Below, one piece after another: positions 32,795-42,052 of a DNA stretch of 64,000 nt (its first letter is position 1; each line of letters begins with the position of its first letter). Under the pieces are notes generated by a model. The model did not search any database. It saw only the letters and a list, made by a program, of their open reading frames with translations, and was not told the origin of the DNA. Source of the DNA: Desulfomicrobium sp. UBA5193 (GTDB lineage Bacteria; Desulfobacterota; Desulfovibrionia; Desulfovibrionales; Desulfomicrobiaceae); contig DHWB01000011.1 in NCBI GenBank assembly GCA_002412965.1, forward strand, positions 62,001 to 126,000, in the 5' to 3' direction. The translations under genes were made by a program, and so were the position numbers.

Positions 32795-33604
32795 CTACCA
32801 GTTCTCAAGCGCCTGCTGGGTGAATGCAGCGTCGGGGAGGCCCGTATTGTACTCGATTTTTATGGTTTCCAAAATGGTTTTGTGGCCGGAGCCAAGGTCT
32901 TCCATGCTCACCTTTGTTTCGGTCCAGATATTCTGAAAACTTTCCAGCTGCAGCACTGTGAAGCGTTTGACCGGTTCCTGGCCGCTGGCAAAAAAATCCA
33001 CCCGCAGGGAGAGCAGCATGTCCTTGGCCACCCATGCACGAACCTGGGAGTATTGGGATTCCGTGCCGGGTTTGGGGCGACTCTCCAGAATCCAGCATGA
33101 CACCCCGTCCAGGGTTTCTTCCCCGACGATTACGTGCTCGGAATCATCCACGGGCCGTCGCTGCATGTCTTCGTAAGTGAAGTCTGTGTTCACGAAGCTT
33201 CGCCCTTTCTGGTCGGCCACAATGCGTCGTGTTCGCTTCAGGGCTGGCAGGTACAGGAATTGTTCCGTGCCGCCTTGACCATCCTCGATGGCCAGAAAGC
33301 CTGTTCCTTGGATATCTGCCGGGGACGTGAAACGGAGCAGGGTGCTGCGCACCCCCCCCCGGTTCGCAGCGGAGATGTCTATCTCCCGGACCCGTTTACG
33401 TCCATCGGCAGGGATGAGTTCCATGACTTGCCGCGAGAACGCGTCCTCGCCGACATAGCGGTCGAAAACCTGTTGAGCCACCTCCCGGCCCGTTGGCTGG
33501 GCCAAGGCGGGTTCGAAAGAAAGGCAAACACAGGCAAGCAGAACGCAGGACCGCAATACGCATCTGAAAAAAATAGGCTGGTACGGCATGATCGGCGCTC
33601 TCAT
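32795..33604 (-). CDS. LolA-like outer-membrane lipoprotein-sorting family protein
   Basis: About 269 residues with a signal peptide ending FEPALA. The mature part begins GREVAQQVFDRYVGED and has the half-barrel strands RSTLLRFTSPADIQGTGFL, FLYLPALKRTRRIV and GVSCWILESRPK. This group (cd16329-like) sits beside MMPL/RND exporters and DUF1302 proteins in many genomes and is thought to carry lipid across the periplasm. Starts at 33604 or 33589 are most compatible with a signal peptide; longer forms add an unlikely leader. It appears to be the first gene of the minus-strand group. Confidence 0.75.
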   Translation of the reverse strand: MRAPIMPYQPIFFRCVLRSCVLLACVCLSFEPALAQPTGREVAQQVFDRYVGEDAFSRQVMELIPADGRKRVREIDISAANRGGVRSTLLRFTSPADIQGTGFLAIEDGQGGTEQFLYLPALKRTRRIVADQKGRSFVNTDFTYEDMQRRPVDDSEHVIVGEETLDGVSCWILESRPKPGTESQYSQVRAWVAKDMLLSLRVDFFASGQEPVKRFTVLQLESFQNIWTETKVSMEDLGSGHKTILETIKIEYNTGLPDAAFTQQALENW

Positions 33605-34349
33605 TTTGTTGTTGGTGATGCCATCTCCAAGAATGATTATTTTCATGGATATCGGGGATCGTGTCAACGGCGAGTCCGCCAAAAATTATGTCCGAACATG
33701 GTCAGCCTGTCGGACCAAATCCTTAAAAAATGAGATCAAGGCAGAATGGAATGAAAGTGTAAGATTCTCTGACAACATTTGACAAATATTTTACATGCGG
33801 AGGGGAGATGGCGTATGGCGTGGAGACAAGAAAGCGCGAGTATCATTAGTTGGCCCAAATCCGGGTCAAGCCATAATGAGGTATGAATTTGATTTTTCAT
33901 GCTAAAGCATGAGTCGTGACGTCATACAGTCGACGGTAAATTTAAAATTTGAGGAGAGAGAATTTTCAGGAGATAATTGTTCGACAAGGAGGCTGCCAGG
34001 TATCATGCTGAAATTGTGAGTAAAAATAGTTATTAGTGTGTATAGATTTGTGAGAAAAATCTAAAAATAAGTATGAAAAATGTCCGACATACAGGTAAAT
34101 ATTGATTTCATCCTATCCATTGGTTTTAAAAAATTGTAAGAATCTGAGTGTGACCTTGAAAAAACTCGTACGCGTATGTGGTATCTAATGGGTGCTGTGC
34201 GTGTTTATGTTTTCTGCCTTGAAGTGGATTGAAAAAGGCGGTCTTCCGCTTGGCTCGCCAATTTGCAGTCCTGTCTCCGTTGAGCAGGCACCGGAATTTT
34301 TTTTGAATCGCTCGGTTCGCTTCTCGAATCGGCAATTTATGGAGGACTA
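33605..34349. other. AT-rich divergent promoter region
   Basis: About 745 bases between the LolA-like gene (minus) and the polysaccharide locus (plus). It is AT-rich with no coding frame I can support. A hairpin-capable repeat TCATGCT-AA-AGCATGA lies at 33897-33912. A TTGGCT...TTGC sequence at 34250-34266 has 11 instead of 10 bases between GG and GC and is not accepted as a sigma-54 promoter. The promoters of both large units are presumably here. Confidence 0.5.
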
Positions 34350-37004
34350 ATGGTCAGATTTTCTATTGTGCTGATGGCGATTCTGCTTTGTGTCGGGATG
34401 GTAGGATGCAAAGGGAATACCAAAGAATCATTGAATGATGAGGGACAGGTTCTTTTTCAGCAGGGGAATTTCAATGGCGCCATAGTTCACTACAAGAATG
34501 CCTTGGAAAAAGATCCTAATTTCGTAGAAGCGCGATTCAACTTGGGATTGGCCTATATGGAAACTGGCAAACTGGACCAGGCCGAGCGCGAATTCCAAAA
34601 AGTCCAACTGCAAAATCCTCACGACGGGCGCATCGGCTTTCAGTTGGCTCGAATCGCAAACTTTCAGAACAAGCCTTCCGTGGCCGTTCCGTTGCTCATG
34701 GCCTATCTGAAGGATCATCCAGATGACCCGGCTGCCTTGGAGCAACTGGCCTTTTCTGCGACGATTTCCGGCGATCTGGGCAGCGCCCGTGAGCATTTGC
34801 AAAAAGTTCTCGACATCGAGCCTGACCGGGTTTCGGCCAGACTAGCCCTGATCCACAACTATATGACTCAGGGCGAAAGGGACAAGGCCCGCGAGGCCAT
34901 CGACGCCCTGCTGGCCAAGGATCCCAAGAACAGGCCGGCCATGCACGCCCTGGCCCAGCTCGAGGCCCAGGAACGCGATCCTGACGGTATGCTCGACGTC
35001 TATGCCCGCATCTCCTCCATCTATCCGAGCGACCTCTTCGCACGCTACAAGGAGGGAAGCCTCCTCATCGACAAGGGCGAGGGGGATAAAGTCCGCGCCT
35101 CGGCCGAGGCCATGATCAAGGAATTTCCGGACAAGGCCGAGGGACATAGGCTGCTGGGCCTCTGGCTGTCCCGCGAGGGCAAATTTGATGAAGCCGTGAC
35201 GGCCTTGAACAAGTCCATACGCATCCAGGCAGACCTGGAGACCTACTACTTGCTTGGCCTTGCCTATTACTATTCGGGTAATCTGGAGATGGCCGTGACC
35301 CAGTTCCAGACCGTGGTTGATTACAGTCCGGGCTTTGCGCAGGCCAGGGTCATGCTGGGAGAGATATTCCTGCGGCAGGGTCGGGGCGCCGAAGCCGGCA
35401 TTGTCGCCGAAAAGATGATCGAGACCAGCCCGGAGGATTTTCGCGGCCATGTCCTCAAGGGAGACGCGCTCATTCTGCAGGGCAAGCACGGCGACGCTCT
35501 CCTCCAGTATTCAAAGGCTGTGGAGATCGCGCCAGGGCACTACGGCCTGCTGGTGAAACTCGGGCTGCTCAAGCTGTCCATTGGCAACGCATCTGGCGAA
35601 CAAGACCTGCTGGCCGCGCTGAAGGCCTCGCCCAAGGCGGGCGACTCGCGTCTGGCCCTGAACGTTTTTTACATGCTCCGCGGCCGATTCGAAGACGCCG
35701 AAAAGGTTCTGACCGAGGGTCTGGGCGGAGGCAAATCTGACGCGGTGCTGTACAACGCCCTGGCCAAGACCGCACTGTCCCGTAATGACGGCGAGGGTTC
35801 GGAAGCCTATCTCCTCAAGGCGCGAGAGGCGGATCCGGCCTTTCTGCAAACCTACTACAATCTGGCCGTCTTTAAGCTCTCAACAAACAAGCCCGAGGAG
35901 GCCCTGGATCAATACGACCAGGCCTTGCGCGAGAAGATAAATGACGTGCACGCCCTGATGGCCTCTGCGGCGGTGCTCGACAATCTCGGACGGTTCGATG
36001 AGGCCAGAAGCCGCTTGGAGAAGGCTCGATCCACCGGAGACCAGGGCGCTGTCCTCACGCTTTCGGGATTCCTGCAGCGCCACGGCAAAGGGGATGAGGC
36101 GCTTGCGGTCCTCGAGGAGGAAATGGTCAAGCAACCCAACAACAACGCATATGTGCTGGCCAAGGCCAGATTGCACATCCTCCGCCAGGAACGCGACAAG
36201 GCGATGGCCCTTTATGGTCGCCTCGAGGCGGCCGACCCCTGGTCCGGCATCCTCGAGCGGACACGTGCCTGGATGGCTTTGGGCGATATGGACAAGGCGG
36301 AAGAGACGGCCCGCAGGCTCATCAGTTTGAATCCGATGAGGGCGCAATCCTACATTGCCTTGGCGGGCATCCAGGAAATGCGACTTGACCGCGTCGGGGC
36401 CGAAGCCACCCTGGTCAAGGCCGCTGGCCAGGAACCTGCAAATCAGCAGGTGCAAATCCTTTTCGGGGAATTTTATATGCGCGGCCGCGATACAGCCAAT
36501 GCCCTGAAAAGCTTTGAAAACGCCCTCCTAATCGATCCAACGAACGTCCAGGCCTTGACCGGTAAGGGCATGGTTCTGCAAAATCAGGGGAAGAATGACG
36601 AGGCGGCAAAGTACTATTTGCAAGCCGTCCAAGCCAGGCAAGACTATGTCCCGGCGTTGAACAATCTTGCCATGCTCTGGGCCGGGGACGAAAAGACGCG
36701 TCAGCAGGCGCTGAGCATGGCCATGGCGGCCTTTGTGAGAGCGAACACGGACCCGATGGTCATCGATACGCTTGGCTACACTCTGATTCTCAACAATCGA
36801 TCGGACGAGGCGGTGAAACTCCTCGAGCAGGCCTTGAAGATGGCTCCGAACAATCCGTCAATCCGCTACCACCTGGCATTGGCATTGTCCGAAACGGGGC
36901 GCGCCGACGAAGCGCGGGCTGAATTGCAGAAGGTGCTGGCTTCCGGGCAGTTCGATGAGAGGCCCGAGGCGGAAAATTTGTTGAAGAAGTTGCAGGGTTC
37001 GTAG
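34350..37004 (+). CDS. prsT: PEP-CTERM system TPR-repeat lipoprotein PrsT
   Basis: 884 residues. The lipobox GMVGC gives a lipidated Cys20. The rest is about two dozen tetratricopeptide repeats (for example NFVEARFNLGLAYMETGKLDQA). Length and layout match PrsT of exosortase A systems, a large TPR lipoprotein found at the start of the polysaccharide locus. ATG 34350 follows GGAGG. It probably acts as a periplasmic or outer-membrane scaffold for polysaccharide export or protein sorting. It leads the plus-strand exopolysaccharide run. Confidence 0.88.
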   Translation: MVRFSIVLMAILLCVGMVGCKGNTKESLNDEGQVLFQQGNFNGAIVHYKNALEKDPNFVEARFNLGLAYMETGKLDQAEREFQKVQLQNPHDGRIGFQLARIANFQNKPSVAVPLLMAYLKDHPDDPAALEQLAFSATISGDLGSAREHLQKVLDIEPDRVSARLALIHNYMTQGERDKAREAIDALLAKDPKNRPAMHALAQLEAQERDPDGMLDVYARISSIYPSDLFARYKEGSLLIDKGEGDKVRASAEAMIKEFPDKAEGHRLLGLWLSREGKFDEAVTALNKSIRIQADLETYYLLGLAYYYSGNLEMAVTQFQTVVDYSPGFAQARVMLGEIFLRQGRGAEAGIVAEKMIETSPEDFRGHVLKGDALILQGKHGDALLQYSKAVEIAPGHYGLLVKLGLLKLSIGNASGEQDLLAALKASPKAGDSRLALNVFYMLRGRFEDAEKVLTEGLGGGKSDAVLYNALAKTALSRNDGEGSEAYLLKAREADPAFLQTYYNLAVFKLSTNKPEEALDQYDQALREKINDVHALMASAAVLDNLGRFDEARSRLEKARSTGDQGAVLTLSGFLQRHGKGDEALAVLEEEMVKQPNNNAYVLAKARLHILRQERDKAMALYGRLEAADPWSGILERTRAWMALGDMDKAEETARRLISLNPMRAQSYIALAGIQEMRLDRVGAEATLVKAAGQEPANQQVQILFGEFYMRGRDTANALKSFENALLIDPTNVQALTGKGMVLQNQGKNDEAAKYYLQAVQARQDYVPALNNLAMLWAGDEKTRQQALSMAMAAFVRANTDPMVIDTLGYTLILNNRSDEAVKLLEQALKMAPNNPSIRYHLALALSETGRADEARAELQKVLASGQFDERPEAENLLKKLQGS

Positions 37005-37080
37005 GATGGGATGCGAGGCGCATGCGCCTTGGGACGGGTTATGCGCTTCGCGGCCTCCGGACCGAGACACGGGAGAATAT

Positions 37081-38418
37081 ATGGCTACTTTGGTGCTTCG
37101 TAACCTGACGCATGACATTTTTTGGGCCCTGCTGGCCCTGGCCGCTTCGCTGACCATCCTGAGACCCTCCGTCGTCACCTTCGTCAGCGAGGTGGCGCAC
37201 TGGCCGGAGATGGGCGCGTTCCTGGTCATCACGATCCTGCCCTCGGTGGTCATCTGGACAGCCTTCGGCCTGAAGGGGCTCAAGGCCAAGGTGCCTAGGG
37301 CCCTGTGTTGCCAGACCATCGTGACCACGGTGTCCATGGCCATCTTCTCCATCATCAGCGTTGAGCAGGGCCTCACCGGCGGCGAGATCCAGGTCGTGCT
37401 GCTCGGGTTCGGTGTTTTCGCCGGCCTTAAATTCTTCGAGTTCCTCGTCGCCATGATGGGCAAGGGCAAGCGCGTGCTCGTGGTCGGCGACGGGCTCCTG
37501 GCCGAGTTGATGGAGGAGTTTGTGGCCGCCAGCGAGGGGCGCTACGTGCTCCTGGGCCGAGTCAGCTGCCCTTCGACACAGGGCGCCACGGACGATGACG
37601 TCAAGGCCGGCCGGCTCCTGCGCCTGGCCCAGAATTTCATGGCCGACAAGATCGTTGTTTCCCTGGCCGAGCGGCGAGGTTTCTTCCCCGTGGAGGAACT
37701 CCTGAGCTGCAAGCTGGCCGGCGTCGAGGTCGTCGACGCGCCGTCCTTCTACGAGACAGCGACCCGCAAACTCCTCATCGAGAACATCACCCCCAGCTGG
37801 TTCATCTTCAGCCACGGATTCAAGGTCACCCGGCTTCTGCGCCTGAGCAAGCGCATCACGGACATCCTGGCCTCCACTCTGGGCCTGCTGTTCTTCCTGC
37901 CGATCATCCCCTTCATCGCCCTGGCCATCAAGTTGGAGTCCCCCGGCCCCATCCTGTTCAGGCAGACCAGGGTGGGCGAGGGCGACAGGCTCTTTACCCT
38001 CATGAAGTTCCGCTCCATGTGCCAGGACGCCGAAGCCTCGACCGGGGCCGTCTGGTCGCAGCAGAACGACTCGCGCATCACCCGCGTCGGCAACTTCCTG
38101 CGTTGCTCCCGGCTCGATGAGATCCCGCAGCTGGTCAACATCCTCAAGGGCGATATGTCCGTGGTCGGGCCGCGGCCCGAGCGGCCGGAGTTCGTGAGGG
38201 AATTGAAGAAGCGGATCCCGTACTATTCCGAGCGCCATTACGTGAAGCCGGGTCTGACAGGCTGGGCGCAGGTCCGCTATCCGTACGGCTCGTCTGTTGA
38301 GGATGCCATCGAGAAGCTGCGTTACGATCTGTATTACATTAAAAATATTTCGCTTTTTCTTGATTTTTCTATCATTTTAAAAACATTTAGCGTTGTGTTG
38401 CTCGGAAAGGGGAGGTAG
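37081..38418 (+). CDS. Initiating sugar-1-phosphate transferase (PEP-CTERM EpsB-like)
   Basis: 445 residues of the polyprenyl-phosphate glycosyl-1-phosphate transferase family. The N-terminus has several membrane spans and a nucleotide-binding-like middle domain (RVLVVGDGLLAEL). The C-terminal catalytic part starts with the helix KRITDILASTLGLLFF and then ESPGPILFRQTRVGE, LMKFRSM, SRLDEIPQLVNILKGDMS and GPRPERPEF. It primes the polysaccharide repeat unit on undecaprenyl phosphate. ATG 37081 has GGGAGA six bases upstream; an extension to 37006 would be an unlikely leader. It ends two bases before the export-protein gene. Confidence 0.9.
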   Translation: MATLVLRNLTHDIFWALLALAASLTILRPSVVTFVSEVAHWPEMGAFLVITILPSVVIWTAFGLKGLKAKVPRALCCQTIVTTVSMAIFSIISVEQGLTGGEIQVVLLGFGVFAGLKFFEFLVAMMGKGKRVLVVGDGLLAELMEEFVAASEGRYVLLGRVSCPSTQGATDDDVKAGRLLRLAQNFMADKIVVSLAERRGFFPVEELLSCKLAGVEVVDAPSFYETATRKLLIENITPSWFIFSHGFKVTRLLRLSKRITDILASTLGLLFFLPIIPFIALAIKLESPGPILFRQTRVGEGDRLFTLMKFRSMCQDAEASTGAVWSQQNDSRITRVGNFLRCSRLDEIPQLVNILKGDMSVVGPRPERPEFVRELKKRIPYYSERHYVKPGLTGWAQVRYPYGSSVEDAIEKLRYDLYYIKNISLFLDFSIILKTFSVVLLGKGR

Positions 38419-38420
38419 AA

Positions 38421-39266
38421 ATGAATTTCTGTCAAGGGACGAAAGCTTTGTCGCTGAAGAATTTGATCATGATGCATTGTTTTGCTTTGGTCGCCGTCGT
38501 GCTGTTCCTGGGCCAGCCGGCCACGGCCAGCGAATACGTCATCGGCGCGGGAGACCGCGTGCAGGTCTTCGTCTGGGGAGAGCCTGAACTGAGCGTCGCG
38601 GCCCTGGTCCGGCCCGACGGCCGCATCTCCCTGCCCGGGGCCGGAGAGCTCATGGCCGAAGGCCAGACCTCCGTGGCCCTGCAGGACGAGATCACCAAGC
38701 GCCTCACGGCCCTGGTCAAGGACCCCCGCGTGACCGTGTCCCTGGCCGACATCGTCAACAACAAGGTCTACATCATCGGAGGCGGCGTGCCTTCGAGCGT
38801 GTTCGAACTGAAGCAGAAGACGTCTCTCCTGCAACTCCTGGCGGGCATGGACCTGACCCGCGCCGACCTGCGCGGGGCCCACGTCATGCGCGACGGCGCA
38901 CGACTGGACAGGGACTTTGACAGCCTCCTGCACAAAGGCGTCGTCGGCCAGGATCTGGACCTGCGGCACAATGACATCATCTTTTTCCCGGCCCTGCCCG
39001 AACCCTACGTCTACGTCCTGGGCGCCGTGGCCTCGCCGCGCTCCCTGCCGTTCAAGGAAGGCATGACGGTCCTGGACGCCGTGGTCGAGTGCGGCGGCTT
39101 CACCAAGTTCGCCGACCGGAACAAGACGGTCCTGGTCCGCCGCGAGAACGGGGGCGAGAAGCGAATCACGGTCCGGGCCGCAGACCTGGTGGAAGGAAAG
39201 GATTTGTCCCAGAACGTCCTGCTGAGGCGCGGGGATTACATCATCGCCAATACGAGCTTTTTTTGA
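38421..39266 (+). CDS. Polysaccharide export protein (Wza-like, SLBB)
   Basis: 281 residues. Signal peptide about 1-36 (ends PATA), so it is not a typical lipoprotein: no lipobox cysteine is seen. The Poly_export domain begins YVIGAGDRVQVFVWGEPELS, with RPDGRISLPGAGEL, and an SLBB domain follows (VYVLGAVASPRSLPF, VLDAVVECGGFTKFA). It forms the outer periplasmic channel for the polymer. It sits directly between the initiating transferase and chain-length genes, as in XrtA loci. Confidence 0.88.
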   Translation: MNFCQGTKALSLKNLIMMHCFALVAVVLFLGQPATASEYVIGAGDRVQVFVWGEPELSVAALVRPDGRISLPGAGELMAEGQTSVALQDEITKRLTALVKDPRVTVSLADIVNNKVYIIGGGVPSSVFELKQKTSLLQLLAGMDLTRADLRGAHVMRDGARLDRDFDSLLHKGVVGQDLDLRHNDIIFFPALPEPYVYVLGAVASPRSLPFKEGMTVLDAVVECGGFTKFADRNKTVLVRRENGGEKRITVRAADLVEGKDLSQNVLLRRGDYIIANTSFF

Positions 39267-39340
39267 GGCGACAAGGACTGCGCGCCATTGTCCCTAGTGG
39301 TGATGGCTTGATGGTCCGTAATGACGAGGTAACAAAGGCC

Positions 39341-39494
39341 TGGATTGCCACGTCGGGGACTCCTCGCAATGACGCAGATCATCAGTCGTCATTGCGAGCG
39401 CAGCGCGGTAATCCATCTTTTGTTCCGGGTTTTGTCGCATGGCGGGAAGGCATGAAAGGCATGGATTACCACAGGGAAGTCCTTCGCAACGACG
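39341..39494. repeat. REP-like dispersed palindromic repeat (three units)
   Basis: Three related units: 39341-39374 (TGGATTGCCACG to CTCGCAATGACG), an inverted unit 39387-39415 (CGTCATTGCGAG to GGTAATCCA) and a third in direct orientation at 39462-39494. The GGATTGCC...GCAATGACG pattern is a familiar interspersed repeat of many proteobacterial genomes. It fills most of the 280-base gap between the export and chain-length genes. Confidence 0.75.
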
Positions 39495-39546
39495 CAACTG
39501 CAACACTAAACAGAAATGAAAACACCTTCGGGTCATGGAATTTTGC

Positions 39547-41013
39547 ATGAATAATGAGTTGTATCTGGAGTTGGCGCAGTATGCGCGCCTTTTATTGCAA
39601 CGCAAGCGTTTGCTGGTACTGGTGGTTCTTGCTTTCATGAGCGCGGGGATAGCGACCAGCTATCTGTTGCCAAAGAAGTATGAAGCCAGTTCCACGGTCT
39701 TCATTGAAGAGAGCGTTATCAGCGATCTGGTCAAGGGCATCGCCATTACTCCTTCCATGAGCGCCAAGATCAGGGTGCTGTCTTTGTCCATGCTCAGCAG
39801 GGAGACATTGTCCTCCGTGCTGCGCATCCTGGACAAAGACATCAAATTCAGTTCCCCGGCGGCTTTGGAAGCCTACATGGCTCAACTGCGTGAACGCATC
39901 GCCATACAGCTTGATGAGCGGCGCGGTGTGTTCTTCATCTCCTTCACGGATCCGGATCCGCAATTTGCTCGGGATCTGGTCAACACCATTACCCAAGTTT
40001 ACATCGAGTCCAACACAGCTTCAAAGCGTGATGAATCCCTGGATGCGACGCGATTTTTGGCAGAACAGATCGAAAGCTTCAAGAAACGCATTGATGTAGT
40101 GGAAGATGAGATCAACGCCTACAAGGCAGAACACGGCATTGAACTCTCTATGGATCAGGGGATGATTCGGTTGGAAGTATCGGATCGGGAAAAAAGAATC
40201 GAATCCTTGCGATTGCGGCAAAAGGAATTGGAAACGCAGATTCGATTGATCAGCGGAGGGTCTGGTGGCGGAACCCTGCGGGAGTTGGAAAATCAGCTAG
40301 CCGTGCTGTTGAATGTATATACGGACAGCCATCCCAAAGTGACTCGCCTGAAGGCGCAGATCGAGGCGGTGAAGGCCAGCCCTGGTGGAGGGGTTAATAC
40401 GGATGGATCGGGGGTGTCACGCGCGCTGATCCGTGCCGAGATGGAGACCAATGCCGAACGTATCACCAAGGAAGAGAATGAAATCGAGGAAAAGATGGTC
40501 CTGCTCCGTAAAATTCCTCTCATTCGTACCGGCCTGACCGAACTTCAGCGCAAGAAGGATAACGAAGCGGTCATCTACAATCAGCTGGTGAGCCGTTATG
40601 GACAGTCCGAGGTGTCCAAGCAGATGGAAATGGAGAATAAATCCATGTCCTTTCGTATTGTCGATGCCGCCGTTCTTCCAGTGAAGCCCATCAGCCCAAA
40701 AAGATTGCTGATTATTTTTGGCAGTCTGGCGGCAGGGGTTGGTGCTGGCGCTGCCTTGATTTTTCTTCCTTATCTGCTGGGGGGATCGGTCAGAAACATT
40801 TCCGAGTTGCGTTCGCTGAACCTGCGAGTCCTGGCGATCCTGCCGCTCATTCCCAAGCCCGAGGAGGATAGGCGGCGCAGGAAAGGAGACATTATTTTTC
40901 TGTCCGTGGCAGGGCTCTACTTCAGCGTATTGGTGTCGGTGTGTGTGCTGGAGTTCATGGATAAACCGTATGTCGAGAAAATCTTTGAAGGCGTCCGCGA
41001 CTTCTGGTTGTGA
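39547..41013 (+). CDS. Polysaccharide chain-length determinant (XrtA-type Wzz)
   Basis: About 488 residues. Membrane span near 21-41 (LVLVVLAFMSAGIATSYLL), then the Wzz domain with KKYEASSTVFIEES, a long coiled-coil middle (about 150-330) and a second span near 382-402 (IIFGSLAAGVGAGAALIFL). A third hydrophobic stretch is near the C-terminus. No Walker motifs are fused to it; the kinase is separate. Starts at 39535 and 39547 are both in frame; GGA before 39547 is slightly better. It controls polymer length together with the tyrosine kinase downstream. Confidence 0.87.
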   Translation: MNNELYLELAQYARLLLQRKRLLVLVVLAFMSAGIATSYLLPKKYEASSTVFIEESVISDLVKGIAITPSMSAKIRVLSLSMLSRETLSSVLRILDKDIKFSSPAALEAYMAQLRERIAIQLDERRGVFFISFTDPDPQFARDLVNTITQVYIESNTASKRDESLDATRFLAEQIESFKKRIDVVEDEINAYKAEHGIELSMDQGMIRLEVSDREKRIESLRLRQKELETQIRLISGGSGGGTLRELENQLAVLLNVYTDSHPKVTRLKAQIEAVKASPGGGVNTDGSGVSRALIRAEMETNAERITKEENEIEEKMVLLRKIPLIRTGLTELQRKKDNEAVIYNQLVSRYGQSEVSKQMEMENKSMSFRIVDAAVLPVKPISPKRLLIIFGSLAAGVGAGAALIFLPYLLGGSVRNISELRSLNLRVLAILPLIPKPEEDRRRRKGDIIFLSVAGLYFSVLVSVCVLEFMDKPYVEKIFEGVRDFWL

Positions 41014-41090
41014 GCGTTCAAGTCGCGAGCGTAAATCGTGATACGTTATGCGTGGTTCATTAAGCTCGTAAAACAAAAAAATAAATCAAG

Positions 41091-41215
41091 TTGAGTTTGT
41101 TCAAAAATCATTCCGGCAAGGAAAGTGATGATTTTGGAAATCGAAGTGTACAAAGACGTGCATGAGATTTTTAAAATTATCGCAGTGACGCAGCCGGAAG
41201 GAGATTTTCAGGCAA
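41091..41215 (+). repeat. Structured repeat element, copy A
   Basis: The element lies between the chain-length and kinase genes. Conserved motifs are CATTCCGGCAAGG (41109-41121), CGAAGTGTA (41142-41150), CATGAG (41161-41166) and ACGCAGCCGGAAGG near 41188-41201. The inner arms 41127-41142 and 41166-41181 pair at all 16 positions as plus-strand RNA (three G-U). CCGGC pairs again in the outer stem. Copies B and C share the motifs but not the stem sequences. Confidence 0.75.
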
Positions 41216-41239
41216 CCTCCACCCTTTGGGAAAGATAAA

Positions 41240-42049
41240 ATGAGCAGAATTGAGGAAGCATTGGCCAAGGCGGCCGGGATGATGTCCGGGGGCAGGGCGG
41301 TGGAGACGATGCCCCATCCCATGAGGCCGGGCGCGGCCCGGGTGCCGATGGGCGAAAAGCGGATCGGCGGGGTGCGTCTGCCCGAGGAGACCTTGGTTGT
41401 GATCAACGACCCGCTCTCCCCCATGGCCGAGGAGTACCGCAAGCTCAAGGAAGCCGTGGTCAAGATGACCAAGCGAGATCGTTTCGACAACCTCATCGTC
41501 GTGACCAGCGCCACCGTGGCCGAGGGCAAGAGCATGACTGCCGTGAACTTGGCTGCCTGTCTGGCCCTGGAATACGATCATACCGTGCTTCTCGTCGACG
41601 CTGACCTGCGCCGACCCACCGTGCACAAGTACCTGCAGCTGGGTGCGCGCAAGGGCCTTTCGGATTGCTTGCGCGAGGGGATCGACGTCGGTGATCTGCT
41701 GGTCAAGACGGACATCGGCAAGCTCACCGTGCTGCCCGCCGGTACGCCCGTGGCCAACCCGGTGGAGCTTTTCTCCTCGGAGACTATGCGCAAGCTGTTC
41801 CAGGAAATGAAGACCCGTTATTCCGACCGGTACATCATCATCGACACGCCGCCCGTGCTGCCGTTTGCCGAGACCCGCTCCATCGCGCGCATGGCCGACG
41901 GCGTTCTGCTGGTGGTCAAGGAAGGGCAACCGAGCCTGGGCCAGATCGAGGAGACTCTGGAGTCTCTGGACGCCCCTGTTCTGGGCATCGTCTTCAACGG
42001 GACCCAGCAGCAGCACCGAACCTCCTACTATTATAACTATTCGGAATAG
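41240..42049 (+). CDS. Tyrosine autokinase (XrtA/PEP-CTERM type, CpsD/CapB-like)
   Basis: 269 residues. A P-loop appears as TSATVAEGKSMTAVNLA, the Walker A' as VLLVDADLRRPTVHKYL and the Walker B region as YIIIDTPPVLPF, all of the BY-kinase class. The tail SYYYNYSE is the tyrosine cluster that is autophosphorylated. It partners the chain-length protein to drive polymer export. It ends three bases before the ATPase gene. The start ATG lies just after repeat copy A. Confidence 0.9.
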   Translation: MSRIEEALAKAAGMMSGGRAVETMPHPMRPGAARVPMGEKRIGGVRLPEETLVVINDPLSPMAEEYRKLKEAVVKMTKRDRFDNLIVVTSATVAEGKSMTAVNLAACLALEYDHTVLLVDADLRRPTVHKYLQLGARKGLSDCLREGIDVGDLLVKTDIGKLTVLPAGTPVANPVELFSSETMRKLFQEMKTRYSDRYIIIDTPPVLPFAETRSIARMADGVLLVVKEGQPSLGQIEETLESLDAPVLGIVFNGTQQQHRTSYYYNYSE

Positions 42050-42052
42050 GCC

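Noticed and set aside
34250..34266. Sigma-54-like TTGGCT...TTGC before prsT
   Set aside because: The GG and GC dinucleotides are 11 bases apart instead of 10, a spacing not used by sigma-54 promoters.
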